A stretch of 64,000 bases of DNA, taken from contig NC_132981.1 of NCBI RefSeq assembly GCF_047496725.1, positions 5,980,001 through 6,044,000 on the forward strand. Reading direction: 5' to 3'. Of this stretch, positions 1-12,103 are shown piece by piece. The notes below the pieces were generated by a model that was not told where the DNA came from, searched no databases, and saw nothing but the letters and a program-made list of their open reading frames with translations. Both the position numbers and the translations under genes were made by a program. The DNA is from Anoplolepis gracilipes. Taxonomy: Eukaryota; Arthropoda; Insecta; Hymenoptera; Formicidae. Numbering within the stretch: position 1 is the first letter of the stretch; every line of letters starts with the position of its first letter.

Positions 1-196
1 CTGTCAGGTCAGGTGAATGCGATTACTATAAAAGAGCTTAAGCGGACTATACATATGTACACAATGTAGACTCGATGAATGACGTGTACGCCATAAATCC
101 TGGATCAATTAAGTCGAGGGGATCGCCGTATATCGCATAATCCAGTCAAACCAGTCGTATTGGACAGAACGAGGGAAGAAATGAGTGCGCCTCTAC

Positions 197-238
197 CTTG
201 CGATCGGCCACGTAGATCGCATACTTGCCCGCGTCTTT
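197..238 (-). CDS. Candidate 42-nt exon of an immunoglobulin (I-set) domain protein, partial
   Basis: Read on the minus strand, TTTCCCTTTTAG is followed by 14 codons giving KDAGKYAIYVADRK and then the donor AAG|GTAGAG. DAGKY followed by a hydrophobic strand is the F-strand signature of I-set Ig domains in muscle giant proteins, cell-adhesion molecules and kinases. Both splice junctions are phase 0. In this frame a TAG lies in the acceptor itself, so the segment can only be coding as a spliced exon. A preceding exon may lie at 316-417, but its junctions are weak. The window's first two bases read AG on the minus strand after a pyrimidine-containing stretch, so a following exon could begin just outside. 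The motif is short and the match could be chance; the parent protein is not identified. Confidence 0.33.
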
Positions 239-315
239 CTAAAAGGGAAATCCCGCATACTTCGCTGAACTTCTCTTCGCCAAGTTTTTAGTAGACCACG
301 ATAGACCAATGGCTT

Positions 316-417
316 GGCCGCGCGACTACGCGAACCAAAAGCGAAGTGGAAAACGCCTTGGTCTTCTCGTTCTGCGTATTCCGCGTGGACCATTATCCGT
401 GTATCCGTGAGAGCAAC
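316..417 (-). CDS. Weak candidate exon preceding the Ig-like exon
   Basis: On the minus strand a frame stays open from an AAAG junction near 418 down to about 316. It contains RIMVHAEYAERED followed by QGVFHFAF, an alternating hydrophobic pattern compatible with Ig strands. A possible phase-0 donor (TTG|GTCTAT) would leave a 77-nt intron containing CTACTAAAAAC, a branch-point-like sequence, before the exon at 197-238. The donor is poor, and the same frame also reads through as a 102-codon ORF. Joining it to the Ig-like exon is inference only. Confidence 0.15.
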
Positions 418-2435
418 TTTGTGAAATATCGAGAGGCGAGACATTGATCGTATACTTATTATAAAGTTTCTATAACAGAGAAGAAGGCTTCTCTTTAGCA
501 AAGAATCGATAAATTGATGTTTTTGTTACATAACATATGATATACTTTATATATATATATTATAATACATATTATAATATTACGCAAGGTAGTGTTAGAA
601 ATAAAACTCCTTTTCGAGGATATGTTACTACTGTTAAAATCAAGTTTTATAAACCTTATAAATCACACACATCACACTCCACATAATTTATTACACTATA
701 TCGAGAGATAAATACTATGTGAAATAATATCGCTTCCTGTACAAAGCGATCCTCGAGAACTTTTTGCTTATCTACGAGATATTACGAATGACGAATGCAT
801 ACACACAAATTTCTATCCATCATCGATCGCTACTGATTTATATACTGGACTGTCACAGCGTGTGTCAATCTACGATACGATAAAATGTATAGTACGTTAC
901 GTACATATATACGTTTCGCGACTGGCTCTTCGAAACTAGGGGGAAAAGGGAAGCGTGAAATGCGATGGGCCTCGAACAAACATCCGCTCATCCTTGGAAA
1001 TTAGAAAAACTTGTTTTCAATCGATCCGCGTAAGCGGAAAGATCTCGTTCGCTCAATCTTTAGGAGAAGGAGAAAAAAAAAACAAGAGAAAAATTTAATT
1101 GGACTGAAAACTTTCAACGTCCCGCCTCTTTCGAGTCTTTCCAATCGCTCGGTCTGTCCGCGAACTTCGATATAACGTTATCTTTTCCGTTTTGAGAGAG
1201 GAAAGCAGAACGCTAACTCTCGGCCACGATATCGCCGAATGAAAAATTTCGAGCTTTTAGTGCCGTCATCGCTCTATTCGATTTCGCAGCTTCTCGCACA
1301 AGATCGATAAAAATTCTGTAAGATAAATTCTGTAAAATTACAGGGACAACAAATGCCTTTTATCCATCCTTCTGCCCCTCTTTCCCTCTCTTTTCCTTGT
1401 AGATTCGCAATTCGCGGCTTTATGACGTCAGATTTATACCAGATTTATTTAGCCTCTCGAACGCATTTTCCATTTCGCAAATCCGTGGGAATCCAATTTC
1501 GCCGTGGTTAATGGAAAATCTCGGAGTCGAGAACACGGTCCGCACATTCGGACACGCGGAAAAATTTGTTTTCCGAGTCTCTCTCGTATGTACGAGATTA
1601 GCATATCGCGCTTTGAGCGCGATGAATCTATCCGCGTTTGTAGAGAATTAGCGAAGCGAAATATAAAATATATTCAGCTAGCATTCAAGTATGTAATCCA
1701 ACGCTTGTTGAAAATTGTCGATGTTAACGGATTTGTAAGCAATAAATACAGATATGTACAATATATACACATATGTGTGATTTGTAATTTGTACATTTAT
1801 ATTCTCTGAGAAAAATTACCCAGAAAACGACGTCTCGTTCTCCATCTCCTCTTTTTCTTTTTTTTTTTACATCCTCGTTTATGTAAAAAAAAAGTAAGCA
1901 ATTTCTTATCGAAACGCTGACCTCATAGCTTGCGGGTTAAAAGTCGGAAGACTGCTCGGGTACTTGGACGATGCGTTTAGCGGTACGCGCGAAATGGAAC
2001 GGTTCGCGAGGAAAGGAAGAAACTTGTGAACCTTAAACGGGCGGGCCATAAATCTTCGCCGTGTCGTCCGGCTTCTTATTTTCGACGAAAACGAAGCGGC
2101 GAATTATCTTTCTCAGGGTGCACATATCGTGTTTCACGAACGGTTCTCAGTCGTTCGGTGCTCGATAAGAGCGGTACCGTGTTTAATAAACGTTCCCGCG
2201 ACACACGCGCGGGTCGATAGAGAGATAGCCAACCACTCGATAAATGCGTTCCCGTTCAATACGCATGGGAACAGAACTCGCAACATGCGGCAGACCAACC
2301 AGAGAGATTTCACCGAGATATTAGAAACTCCACGAATATCGATTTGCCATGCACTTATTAGAAATGGGATCAATATATACACATATATACAGCATGTTTT
2401 GTACATATTTGCAGTATAATAATAATTTTATGCAC

Positions 2436-2515
2436 GTAATGTATGCATGACAGTGTTTGAATGTTCAATTATCGAGTCACAGTTTATTCGATAGACATTA
2501 TCAGTCATTTTCAGT
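2436..2515 (+). repeat. Diverged direct repeat, copy A
   Basis: This stretch starts TAATGTATGCATGACAGTGT, continues with TTGAATGTTCAA, and ends near TTTTCAGTGATA. It aligns over about 80 bases with 3230-3308 at roughly 80 percent identity by eye, with one short indel. The copies are in the same orientation, about 790 bp apart. It may be a dispersed repeat fragment or a local duplication; no coding capacity is seen. Confidence 0.6.
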
Positions 2516-3229
2516 GATAAAGAAAAAAATCAATGGAAAATGTAAGCTAAACTTTTTTCATAAAAAAACTTATCATTTCGAGAGACTATTAATACAAATA
2601 TAAAAATATGATATACATGTTCCATTCATTAAATAATTTAAAATAATAATTTAAATATTAATTAAAAATAAGTTTTATCGAAGAAAAATGATGCATAAAA
2701 AGTATCCAGATAAACTTCATTTCTTTTAATAGAAAAAAAAAATCTGTTGTGAATTAAATAAAATTTTTATACATATTTTATAATAGATGTGAGATAAAAC
2801 GTATAATATCGAGATCGTTAGGCGTCATTCAAGCTTGAAAAAATGAAATGTGTTATAATTTCGCAATTTTTTCAATCAATTTTTTTTAAAAATAGTTTAT
2901 ATAAAAAGTATTTATATTTTTTAGATTTATTTTTTTATAGAATTATTATTTTCTCTTGTTGTGTCCAACTAATTACGGGATCTATGTAACATGTGCCAAT
3001 TACTGATCCTATACATATAACCTATTAAGCACACACGTAAATATGCAGTGTGATCAGGACTAATGAATAAATTTCGTACTATTTTTATGAATAAAGACTA
3101 AAGGAAAATATAGGAATAGATTTTGTTAAAAAAATTCACTTTGCAAATATTCCATTTGCTTCTACAAAAGCGAGATTATTTTTTTTTATAAAAACTGATA
3201 GAATTACGAAAATCAAACAAGTTTCCAAT

Positions 3230-3308
3230 GTAATGTATGCATGACTGTGTTTGAATGTTCAACCACCGAGCCACAGCTTACTCAATAAACATCACGTCAT
3301 TTCCAGTG
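3230..3308 (+). repeat. Diverged direct repeat, copy B
   Basis: Second copy of the element at 2436-2515: TAATGTATGCATGACTGTGT, then TTGAATGTTCAA, a CCGAGCCACAGCTTA segment matching CGAGTCACAGTTTA, and TTCCAGTGATA. Flanks outside the 80 bases do not match, so it is a short unit and not part of a large segmental duplication. Confidence 0.6.
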
Positions 3309-4944
3309 ATAGAGAAAATTGAGTTTTCACACAGGGTAAAACACAGAATCATATAACGGGTTTTTTAAAATCCATATGTTCTTTTGGATTTTGGAAACTG
3401 CTCTAACGAAAATTCCATTTTTCATGCTCCGCCTTAACGAGCGTTTTCACAGGATAGCTCGCTGATTGGAATTTCGCATGTAGATGCAAAAAGTAATTAT
3501 CGTTGCGGTCGATTGGTGGGAACGTTGTAACCTGGATCGCATGCTGCTCTGCAATCAGGACTAACATGCCGCGAAGAGGTTAGCGTTGTCAGTTACTAGT
3601 AAACACGTTGTTTAGCCGGCCAGCTAAACGTAGCTACATCGGCCGCGCCCGGTTTTCGGAAGCGAATGTGTTCCCGATCGCAGTTGGATAATCTTGACAT
3701 TTCCACTGGAATAAATATCTGTTCAATCGTTCCGAAATCTATTCGAAATAATTGAAAGAGAATGCGATATATATATATAACATTATACGAAAATATAATA
3801 CATATATCTTTAAATATCGCGGCAAAATATTTCCGCTGATTCAGAATAATAATAATCGTGCGTATTAAAATCGTTGCGTGTTGAAAGAGAATTCCCTCCA
3901 CACTTCCGACCACACTTGAATTAATATTTTCAATGGCAGCTCGCGTGTACCTAACTCTTGCAGTTACTTAATTTGCAAGCGGTCGAACTCGAATCGTATC
4001 AAGAGCGCGATTATTTGGGTAAAAAGCGGAACTACGATGTGCGACGCTCTCGATAACGCTAATAACGCATATTTTGTCATTGCTGAAACGGGCATTCTAG
4101 TCAAAAGTTGGCGATGCGCCAAGTGGGCGGTGTTAGTGGGATTCGTGGCTTGAGCTAGACGCCAAATCGAGCCGCAAAAACGGTTGATTTATTATGACCA
4201 GTAGTAGTTCGGGGATGCGCGCGGTTTTGCAGGACCTTCCTCCCCTCACGTAGAATCGCATTCAGCGCGATAATTTGCCTACGACGGAATATCCCGCGGT
4301 AACGAGAATGCGAACTAAATAAATAAAAAGGGATATTATTCTCCACATATACACATTTCTAACAGACGTAATTAAAGTTTCATTCCATCCGAATCGCCTT
4401 CTCGAACGAGAATCGAAACTCTCGACCTTCTCGTTGATGGATATAACTCGCGAACACTCAATACTCTCAAGATTGTGAATATCTGAAAATTTCTCCCATT
4501 TAAGAAAACACTATACATAGACAATAGTCAAGTTAATACAACGAGATAGTGAAGATCGCGTATGTTAGTTTGCCGGAAGCTCTTAGAGTCTGCTATTACT
4601 CCTCCGGCTCGGAAGATACACCGAACTTGTCGAGCTTGTACCTACACCGGGTCTGCCACGTTACCTCATTTGCATAATAGAGGCACACTATCGAAGGGAT
4701 CGACAGATTCGCGTAGACAACGCGCAACAAACAGAAACCGGATCCATTAAGAGATCCACCCTGTGACGTAAATGATCGAGTCCTAGACTAACACAATTCT
4801 CCTGCCAGAGAGTAATCCACCTCTGTCGACGTCTCTATTAGGTGTCGACGTTTCGTCGCCCTCCCCGACATCAGATGCCGTTCGACAGCTACCGAATATT
4901 CAAGGCCATTTTGAAGGGATACCGACATATTTGCGGTGTGATTT

Positions 4945-5156
4945 ATGGCCGAGCCAGAAGGAGAAGGTGGCGATCGATTCCCTGAGAGTTTGGCCGACGG
5001 CGAACCAACTATACCGTGGAATCTCCACTATATTCCTCCGCGCGATACGGCCTTACTTCTTTTTTTTTCACATTCTTTCGCTCGTTATTCCGCAACACAA
5101 GACATCCATTTACGACCGACATCTTTTCTGGTCTCGGTCTACCCGTCGTTCGCCAA
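4945..5156 (+). CDS. Weak candidate first coding exon, unknown product
   Basis: An ATG in acceptable context (GATTTATGG) opens a 70-codon frame beginning MAEPEGEGGDRFPESLAD. It runs to CAA|GTAAGT, a near-consensus splice donor at 5157. The acidic start and the donor make it a plausible 5' coding exon, but no following exon was found and the product is not recognised. If unspliced, it stops four bases later, at 5158-5160, as a 71-codon ORF. Confidence 0.15.
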
Positions 5157-5966
5157 GTAAGTAGCTCGGGCGATATTAAATCGTTCGTCATCATTGTAAC
5201 CTTGGCGGAGATAAGACGAATATGCCCTCGTGTGAATAAAGTTTTATAGAAAATGTAAGTTTCTTTTCAATCGAAGAGCAACCTCTTAATAACATTACTT
5301 CGTATGTGTACTTTTCTTATAATTGGACCATTTATTTCGCTGCGAGATATATATTTTATAATTTTTTGTCTATACGTTTATTTAACGGATTAAAGATATT
5401 TATATTTTCTTTCAAGATTTAAAATAAAAAGAAATCAAAGGCGCACGTAAAAACGGGCGGGCGGTTTTCCTCTAAATAAATTAACGAATACATGACATCT
5501 CTAAAGTGTTATCGGTCCAATCGCCGAAGCGTACTACCAAGTTATACGAAATGGAACTAACGTCGTCGCACCAAGTGGAAGTACGGATAACGAGATTCGA
5601 AGATGCGCAGCATCGCCTCGTATAGTCGCATAGTCGCATAGTTGAGTATAACTTCGGCATAACTGTGAAAGCATTCGTAAGGGAAGAATCCAAAGGTCAT
5701 GCAATACATTTCCTAACGTTGAATACCAGTTTCTTCAAATAACAAAAAAAAGAGACATAATGTTCTCAGTACACTAAACGCGTAAGAAGAAATCATAAAA
5801 ATCTCTTTACATATTTATACGCAAGAAAAGCTCTTTTTACTTACATTATGTCATTTACGTATCATCACTTTAGTATATATATTTATATATGATATATAAC
5901 AAATACTTTTAAAATATACAAAAAAGAAAATTTTACTACTGACTCTATTCCAGCGAAAAATTCGTA

Positions 5967-6201
5967 ATGATAAAATTTGTACGTAAAAATTTCCGTCGTT
6001 GCCATTCTAATTGCATTCGCATATGCAACTATTGATTGTGTAAATCTACCGTCTTTAGCTATTGAAAGCTATATAACATCGTTCTCGAGACAAGAGGTTA
6101 CCATTATTCTACGATGGTTTCATAGGCGTCCTTCATACATGTTTGGTTCTGACACCGGTGACATAGCGCGAGGAAATTCTGTCTCTCTATACGTCATATG
6201 A
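5967..6201 (+). pseudogene. Possible degraded secretory or receptor first exon, frame-shifted
   Basis: The ATG at 5967 encodes MIKFVRK and soon reaches a stop. One frame over, the sequence encodes a signal-peptide-like stretch (KISVVAILIAFAYAT), then DCVNLPSLAIESYITSF and SRQEVTIIL, before stopping at 6201. A single-base indel near 5970-5990 would join the ATG to the secretory frame. The pattern of signal peptide plus beta-alpha start vaguely resembles the N-terminus of ionotropic-receptor-like proteins. That likeness is weak, no ligand-binding or channel exon follows within several kb, and chance is a real alternative. Confidence 0.15.
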
Positions 6202-8473
6202 ATCTAGTCACATGTGCACATATGTACTATGCGAAATATACAAAAGACAGTAGGCGACGTATCTTGAAAGAAATCAAGTTGCAGACAAAACAGTATAATA
6301 TTTGAAGGGATATGCGGATGTAGTTTGTAGTTTACGATCGCGCTGAGAAACGCTGTGTCTCTCTCGAAAAATATTCATAACTATATATTGCATGCATGTG
6401 GGTACACATCATTTATTTTATATGTATATGTATATGTATAGCCTGCCTAGATAATAAACATAGTAATATACGTAAGCTCTTATAGCTTAAAATGTAGTTA
6501 CACGTATGGCACGGTAACTTCATATACGTGTTTTGGACATGTTAGTTTTGGCAGCAAGTGTAGCTTAGTATAAGGAGATTTCACGCCGCTCCATAGCGTT
6601 CCATATGCATACACGCGTCTTGGCGAAGGGTACATATATAGACTCTGAGGATAGACTCTTGTAGCTCCTACCGTGTAATCTATCCCGCTCTCACGAGCTA
6701 TTGAGTGGAACGCTCGTATCTGTGATTCAAATGGAATAATCGCGGGGAGGAAATCATGACAGCGCAGAGACGTATCGTATTCAAAGGGATCACGTACAAT
6801 GCCTAATAACTAATGAACGTATCCGTTTATATTATTTTCCGCATATATGTACATACATATATGTTAGGCATATAAAAGATCTATAGATTAAATCTATAGA
6901 TCTATAGATTAAAGATATGTGTATATAATTATTTGTATACATGTATTTCGTCTTACTTAACTCTCCGCTTGATTATAATTGACTATTTCTCGTAATTAAT
7001 AAATTTGTAAGAATGTTTAGCTAAAATGGGCAGCTAACTAATTTTTATATGACATTAATAAGCAAATCAAAAATTTAAAAAAAAAATCTTTATTTGTGCA
7101 TATGTGGAATATAAAGACGAATATGCAATATCGTAAAATTAAATAAATTCGAAATCGGGGCCGAATTTTTTTCTTAGTAATAATGCGATTCATCGGACTT
7201 TTATCGTTGCATAAAACTTTGAACGATCGAACGGCCGGAAATAGCAACAGTGTAGATGCGTGACGTTACGAGCGTCGTGCGCGAATTTAATAGGTACTTG
7301 CGTGCATTACGCGAACGTTTCTTTGCATCTAAAATATAACGAGATACGAGCACTCCTTAAATCTTATGTACATCGTGTATGCGCTATTTTTTTCCTCGTA
7401 AAACGGTCTTTCTACGACTTCGATTTGCCGAGGAAAATGTTTCGTAGAATGACAGTAGTGATCGCGCTTTTATAGGAATAGATTGCCAATCATTTTTTTA
7501 ACAAATGATGAGTTAAGAGAAATATGAGAAGTGATATCTATGTATGTATCTGTAAAACATGAAGGTAATTTAGCATCAAAGTGGATTTTTCTAGAAGCAA
7601 CCACGTGTAAGTCACGCCCTAGTGTCCTACATGCCAAGTCGCATGCGCGATTCATATTTAGTTCAAACGTAAACGTGTTTTTTCAAATTATGTTGCTGCT
7701 TTCTAGATACGCTGCACGCGACCACAAAGTTCTAAAAGCATGTTTACGATCGTGAGCTTTCAGTACACGCTGACCACGACTTTTGATACGCTTTTACCGT
7801 ATTAATAATATATATCCTCAACTCTAGAATAAAGATAACACGTGAGTAATACATACAATGTTTGGTAGATATAATTATTTTGAAGTATTATATTGTGTAC
7901 TAAAAATTACGTTATTTACACTATTACAATTATTACATTAAAAAAATATTATAAAATATACGGTATCTGAGTTATTTGAATTAATTAAACAAATAGAAAG
8001 TCGCTTTGTACATGAAAGGGAAAGGTTTCTTTTTTTTCATTGATGTGATGTCTCTATTTAACAAATATATTACACTACTACATATAATGTAAGTGATAAT
8101 GCTTCTTTTTATATATCCCGAGATTTATATTTACATACTAAAGTAATTAAAAACTGTGTCGCATGCATTTTTAATTGCAGACGAAATTATTCTCAAGAGA
8201 GTTGATATAATATTATTAAGTACAGGAATAAATATCCGATGTCACATCACAGAAAGATAAGATACGAATGATAAAAACGTCCGGTGCGCGAGAATAGTAG
8301 CACATATACAGAATAGTGTCAAAAATATCGAAAGCATCCCTTGTCACGAATGACATGTTGTTGTTCTGCATTCGCACGTATTACGTCAAACTCCCCCCCT
8401 ACTCTTTCTCTCTCCATCTGTACGTATTATTCTCATCTTCGGAACAATGCAACGTGCACGATCCCATACGTGC

Positions 8474-8475
<2 letters not shown>

Positions 8476-8547
<72 letters not shown>
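8476..8547. repeat. (AG)36 microsatellite
   Basis: An uninterrupted AG run of 72 bases, among the longest in the window. It creates long Arg-Glu reading frames on the plus strand and Leu-Ser frames on the minus strand that are artefacts. Confidence 0.95.
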
Positions 8548-8550
<3 letters not shown>

Positions 8551-11500
8551 ATCGCGTTATACATTTTATTGGACACGAACGACATTTCGCTTCCGTCAAT
8601 TATTTCGCCAGTATCAATGGACTTGACGTTGTAATATCAGGGACCACCATTAAGCGGACACGGTCTCGCAAAATTGTGCTCGCTGTTCTCAATTTTATGC
8701 GAATTTCGAATCGAGCGCATCGCATATAACGTCAACATTTAATCGTTACCTCTATCGAGTTAAAAATCGCAAGTAGCCGCAATGACGAACGAGCTCTCCG
8801 ATTAAGCCGGAACGACGTGATAAGTGGAGTTAACAGCGCACGCGTGCTCGTGCACCATCTGTTAAGCTTATCGCGGCCCGTAACGCACAATTCAAAATAA
8901 CACACGCGTCTTTATCTCGCGTCTTTTTTGCACGATAATTCGCAGATACGACAGACCACGTGCGGTCTGTACCTACATGCGTGCCCGTTGGTCGTTCAGT
9001 TACGTCAGTACTCTCGTACAGTTTTTAATTTATCGTGCACCGAGTGTAGAGCACCAAAAATTTTTTTCACGTTGCATAAAAAGTTTCACGCGACTGTACG
9101 ACGGCAATTTTGTTACTCCGTCGGTTATTTTTCTTTCAGACTTTATTCCGGCTTCGCCTCGGGCAGCGTGAGTTTCGCTCGTGTTCGCGCGCGTCTCGCA
9201 TTTAGAATATAAAATCTAAGCCGTAGGGAAAGGCTGTTAGATATCGATCCTTTGGCTGTTGCGCGTTGCATTCTAGCCGTCGCACCGCGGTAAATATTAC
9301 ATGCACCGGGGATGGTAGACGCGTCTGCAGTTCTAGCGCGTATTTCAGTATACGAGTATATACATATATCCTTCGCGTCGATATAAACGGCGATTACTTT
9401 CTCTCGCGGGCTATTCATTTTCATATTAGCTCGAACAAATGGACCGTTTCACATCTTTTATACTGCACCATTGAACGGGCGTTACCCGGTGTAATAACGT
9501 CTGAGTTACTGTCGAAAATCACGGAATCTTTATTGACCTCGTCCAACTAAGTTTGAAAGATTAGAACCGGTCAAAGAAGGAGATTGTAATTTTCTTTTGC
9601 TCGCTAAGTCGAAATACTTTACTCCGTCCGAATTTCGCGTTGAAAGAAGCGTCATGTTTTATTTCGCGTCTTTACGATTCAAATGTCGAGAAAGAGAGTC
9701 TTAACAGCGAACTACTGTAGAAGCTATTTTCAGTCGCGATGAATATCGAAGGAGCGAACTTTATCATTTTAAGCGCATGACTTTAAAGCTCATACTCGCC
9801 GAGAAAAATAATTTGCACTCGTGACTTTGTCGCGATGTTTAATACCTTTCGTTAAATCGATATCGAGGAATTTGATAATCTTTCCGCCTCCGCGTTATAC
9901 ACGACTTGGAGAAACGACACGTCGCTACGCGATAGTTTTGCCGAGTCCGCGCGAAAACAAATTTAAAATATATGACTCATAAAATATCTCGCGTGAACGA
10001 AAAAAAAAAACTCCATTTAAATTGCCGATTGGTACTCTGGCGGATATTTCACCGAGATTTTGTCGTAGCGGATTGCTGGCTACGGTTAATTTACGGCTTC
10101 AAACTGAATCGCGCCGACATATGAACGAGCCGATGTTGGATTTCGAGAGTTTACCGATATGGTCGCGTGTACAACTGTGTATGTCTAATTGCATAACGTC
10201 GCATCGCGCGAGATATACGTGTCACCTCGTGGAACCTCTCTCAAGGGATCAATCGTCTAGATAGTGATCCCAAAGCAACTCGTTACCAAAGCGATCCATC
10301 TCGCATATAGATTCAGTTTCCAAGATATTGTTTTATATAAAGCTAGTAAAATTCAACTCTTATAACACAATTTAACAAAAAAAATTTTTTTAAAGGAATA
10401 TAATTATTTTTTGCAATTTTTGGTACAATATGATTTTGGCTTCAAAAAGGTTCTATCGCATAATAATTTTGAAAAAATTAAAGTCAAAATTGTAAAGAAA
10501 AATTATTTTGATATTAACTATGTTAAAGCTAACGGTAACGTACTAAAAAATTTCATTTTGTTCAAAATTAATCATACTGTTTTGATTTAAAAAAAAAAAA
10601 AAAAAAAGATTACAATTAATAAGATTTTTGATAATTGAATATTAAACTAATTATCATAAATACGGTATATTTAATATATTGGCTCCGTCAATTTTTAATC
10701 TATGTTAATTTTAACATTGGTTTTATATATAATTTGAGAAATACATACAAAATTTTGCGAAAATATTTTAATAATTGGGACATCTGCTATATTAATCTCA
10801 ATATTTTGAGTTGATTGTGACATAATTGTAGTCATTATTTTGAACAACTTGTAAAGTTTAAACTTTAAACAAAAAGATGAAAAATATTCAGTAGATTGTC
10901 CGTAATATTTAATAATTTAATTTACAACTTTTTCTCGTGGTAAACTTAATATTTTATTACAAAAGTTTAATTAATTTTAATCCTGACAACAAATTCCTTA
11001 CTATAACATCTGCAGAATTTGTGAGGTGACCCAAAAATAGTTATCTTCTACAACTTTAAATTAAATTTAAAACTGATAGAGAATTTTAAAAGTCAAAATT
11101 GTATTTAGCACCAAAAATATTATAAGGATTTTCTCACTCTTCTCTTTTTCACTACTTTGTTTTTCTTCAGTTTAAAAATAAATCTTTTTTCATTGTAAAC
11201 TGTATAATTTGACAAGATGTTCCGGCAAATGCGAGAATATATTTTTCGAAATACAGCGAGCCAACTCTCCGGCTATAATTTACTGATCTCTCGCCGTGAC
11301 ACTTTCTAGCTGTTCTTCCGTATTACGTTTGCTTATTTATCGATCACTCGAAGCTCGAATTGGCAAGTCGGAGAAGGTTTACGACTTCGTTCTGCCTCAT
11401 ACGAATCAAGCTCATATCTCCGGGAAACAGTATATCCGCGAGCTGCGGCGCCTGCAACGGTCGTAAATGCACGTGCAACGTCGGTACATGAACGCCAACG

Positions 11501-12072
11501 AAATCGGTTTACATGCGTCAACGTGACTGATAATGCAATCTCCGTACGAGACTAGGGAACCGCGCGCTCACGAAAGTGTAAATAAAATCTTGCGGTTTGT
11601 AAAAGTGACGTTGCGAGTGTGTCTCACTTATGCCTCTCATGCTTTTGCTTTCCTACTTTGCAAGGTCGAAGTTTGTGCATATATGTATGTATTCGGATTG
11701 AAATGCGGCTATGCTACACACGCACATACATGTCCAAATGAGATTAGTCGTGAGACATTTTAATGCCATTAGCTCGTAGCGGTTTATCTCGAACCGCATG
11801 CATGCATATGCAGTACTATATGTGTATAAAGTCTGGGTAATATGTCACGTAACCTCCTCGTGGATACGAGACATTGGGGTAAATTGACACAGCTTTGCCT
11901 GACAAGCGGTTAAGATTATTAAGCAATTTCTACACGTTTAATATTATGCTCGGTCATAAACGAAACGTATTTATCATGTCAACTTTCTCTCTTTCTCTCT
12001 CCCTCTTTACGAATCAAACATCTACATTGTTTCTAAAGAGTATAGATCTTTTTCTAAAATTAATCTCTTTAA

Positions 12073-12078
<6 letters not shown>

Positions 12079-12102
<24 letters not shown>
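12079..12102. repeat. (TG)12 microsatellite
   Basis: Uninterrupted TG run of 24 bases in AT-rich spacer. Confidence 0.9.

Positions 12103-12103
<1 letters not shown>

Larger units (their letters stand above)
502..4944. other. Spacer, no gene recognised
   Basis: AT-rich intergenic or intronic DNA. The reading frames here are short and carry no recognisable domain. The only structure seen is the diverged repeat pair at 2436-2515 and 3230-3308. Scattered moderately GC-rich patches near 2000-2250 and 4560-4900 are open in several frames on both strands, as expected of CpG-rich hymenopteran spacer. Confidence 0.5.
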
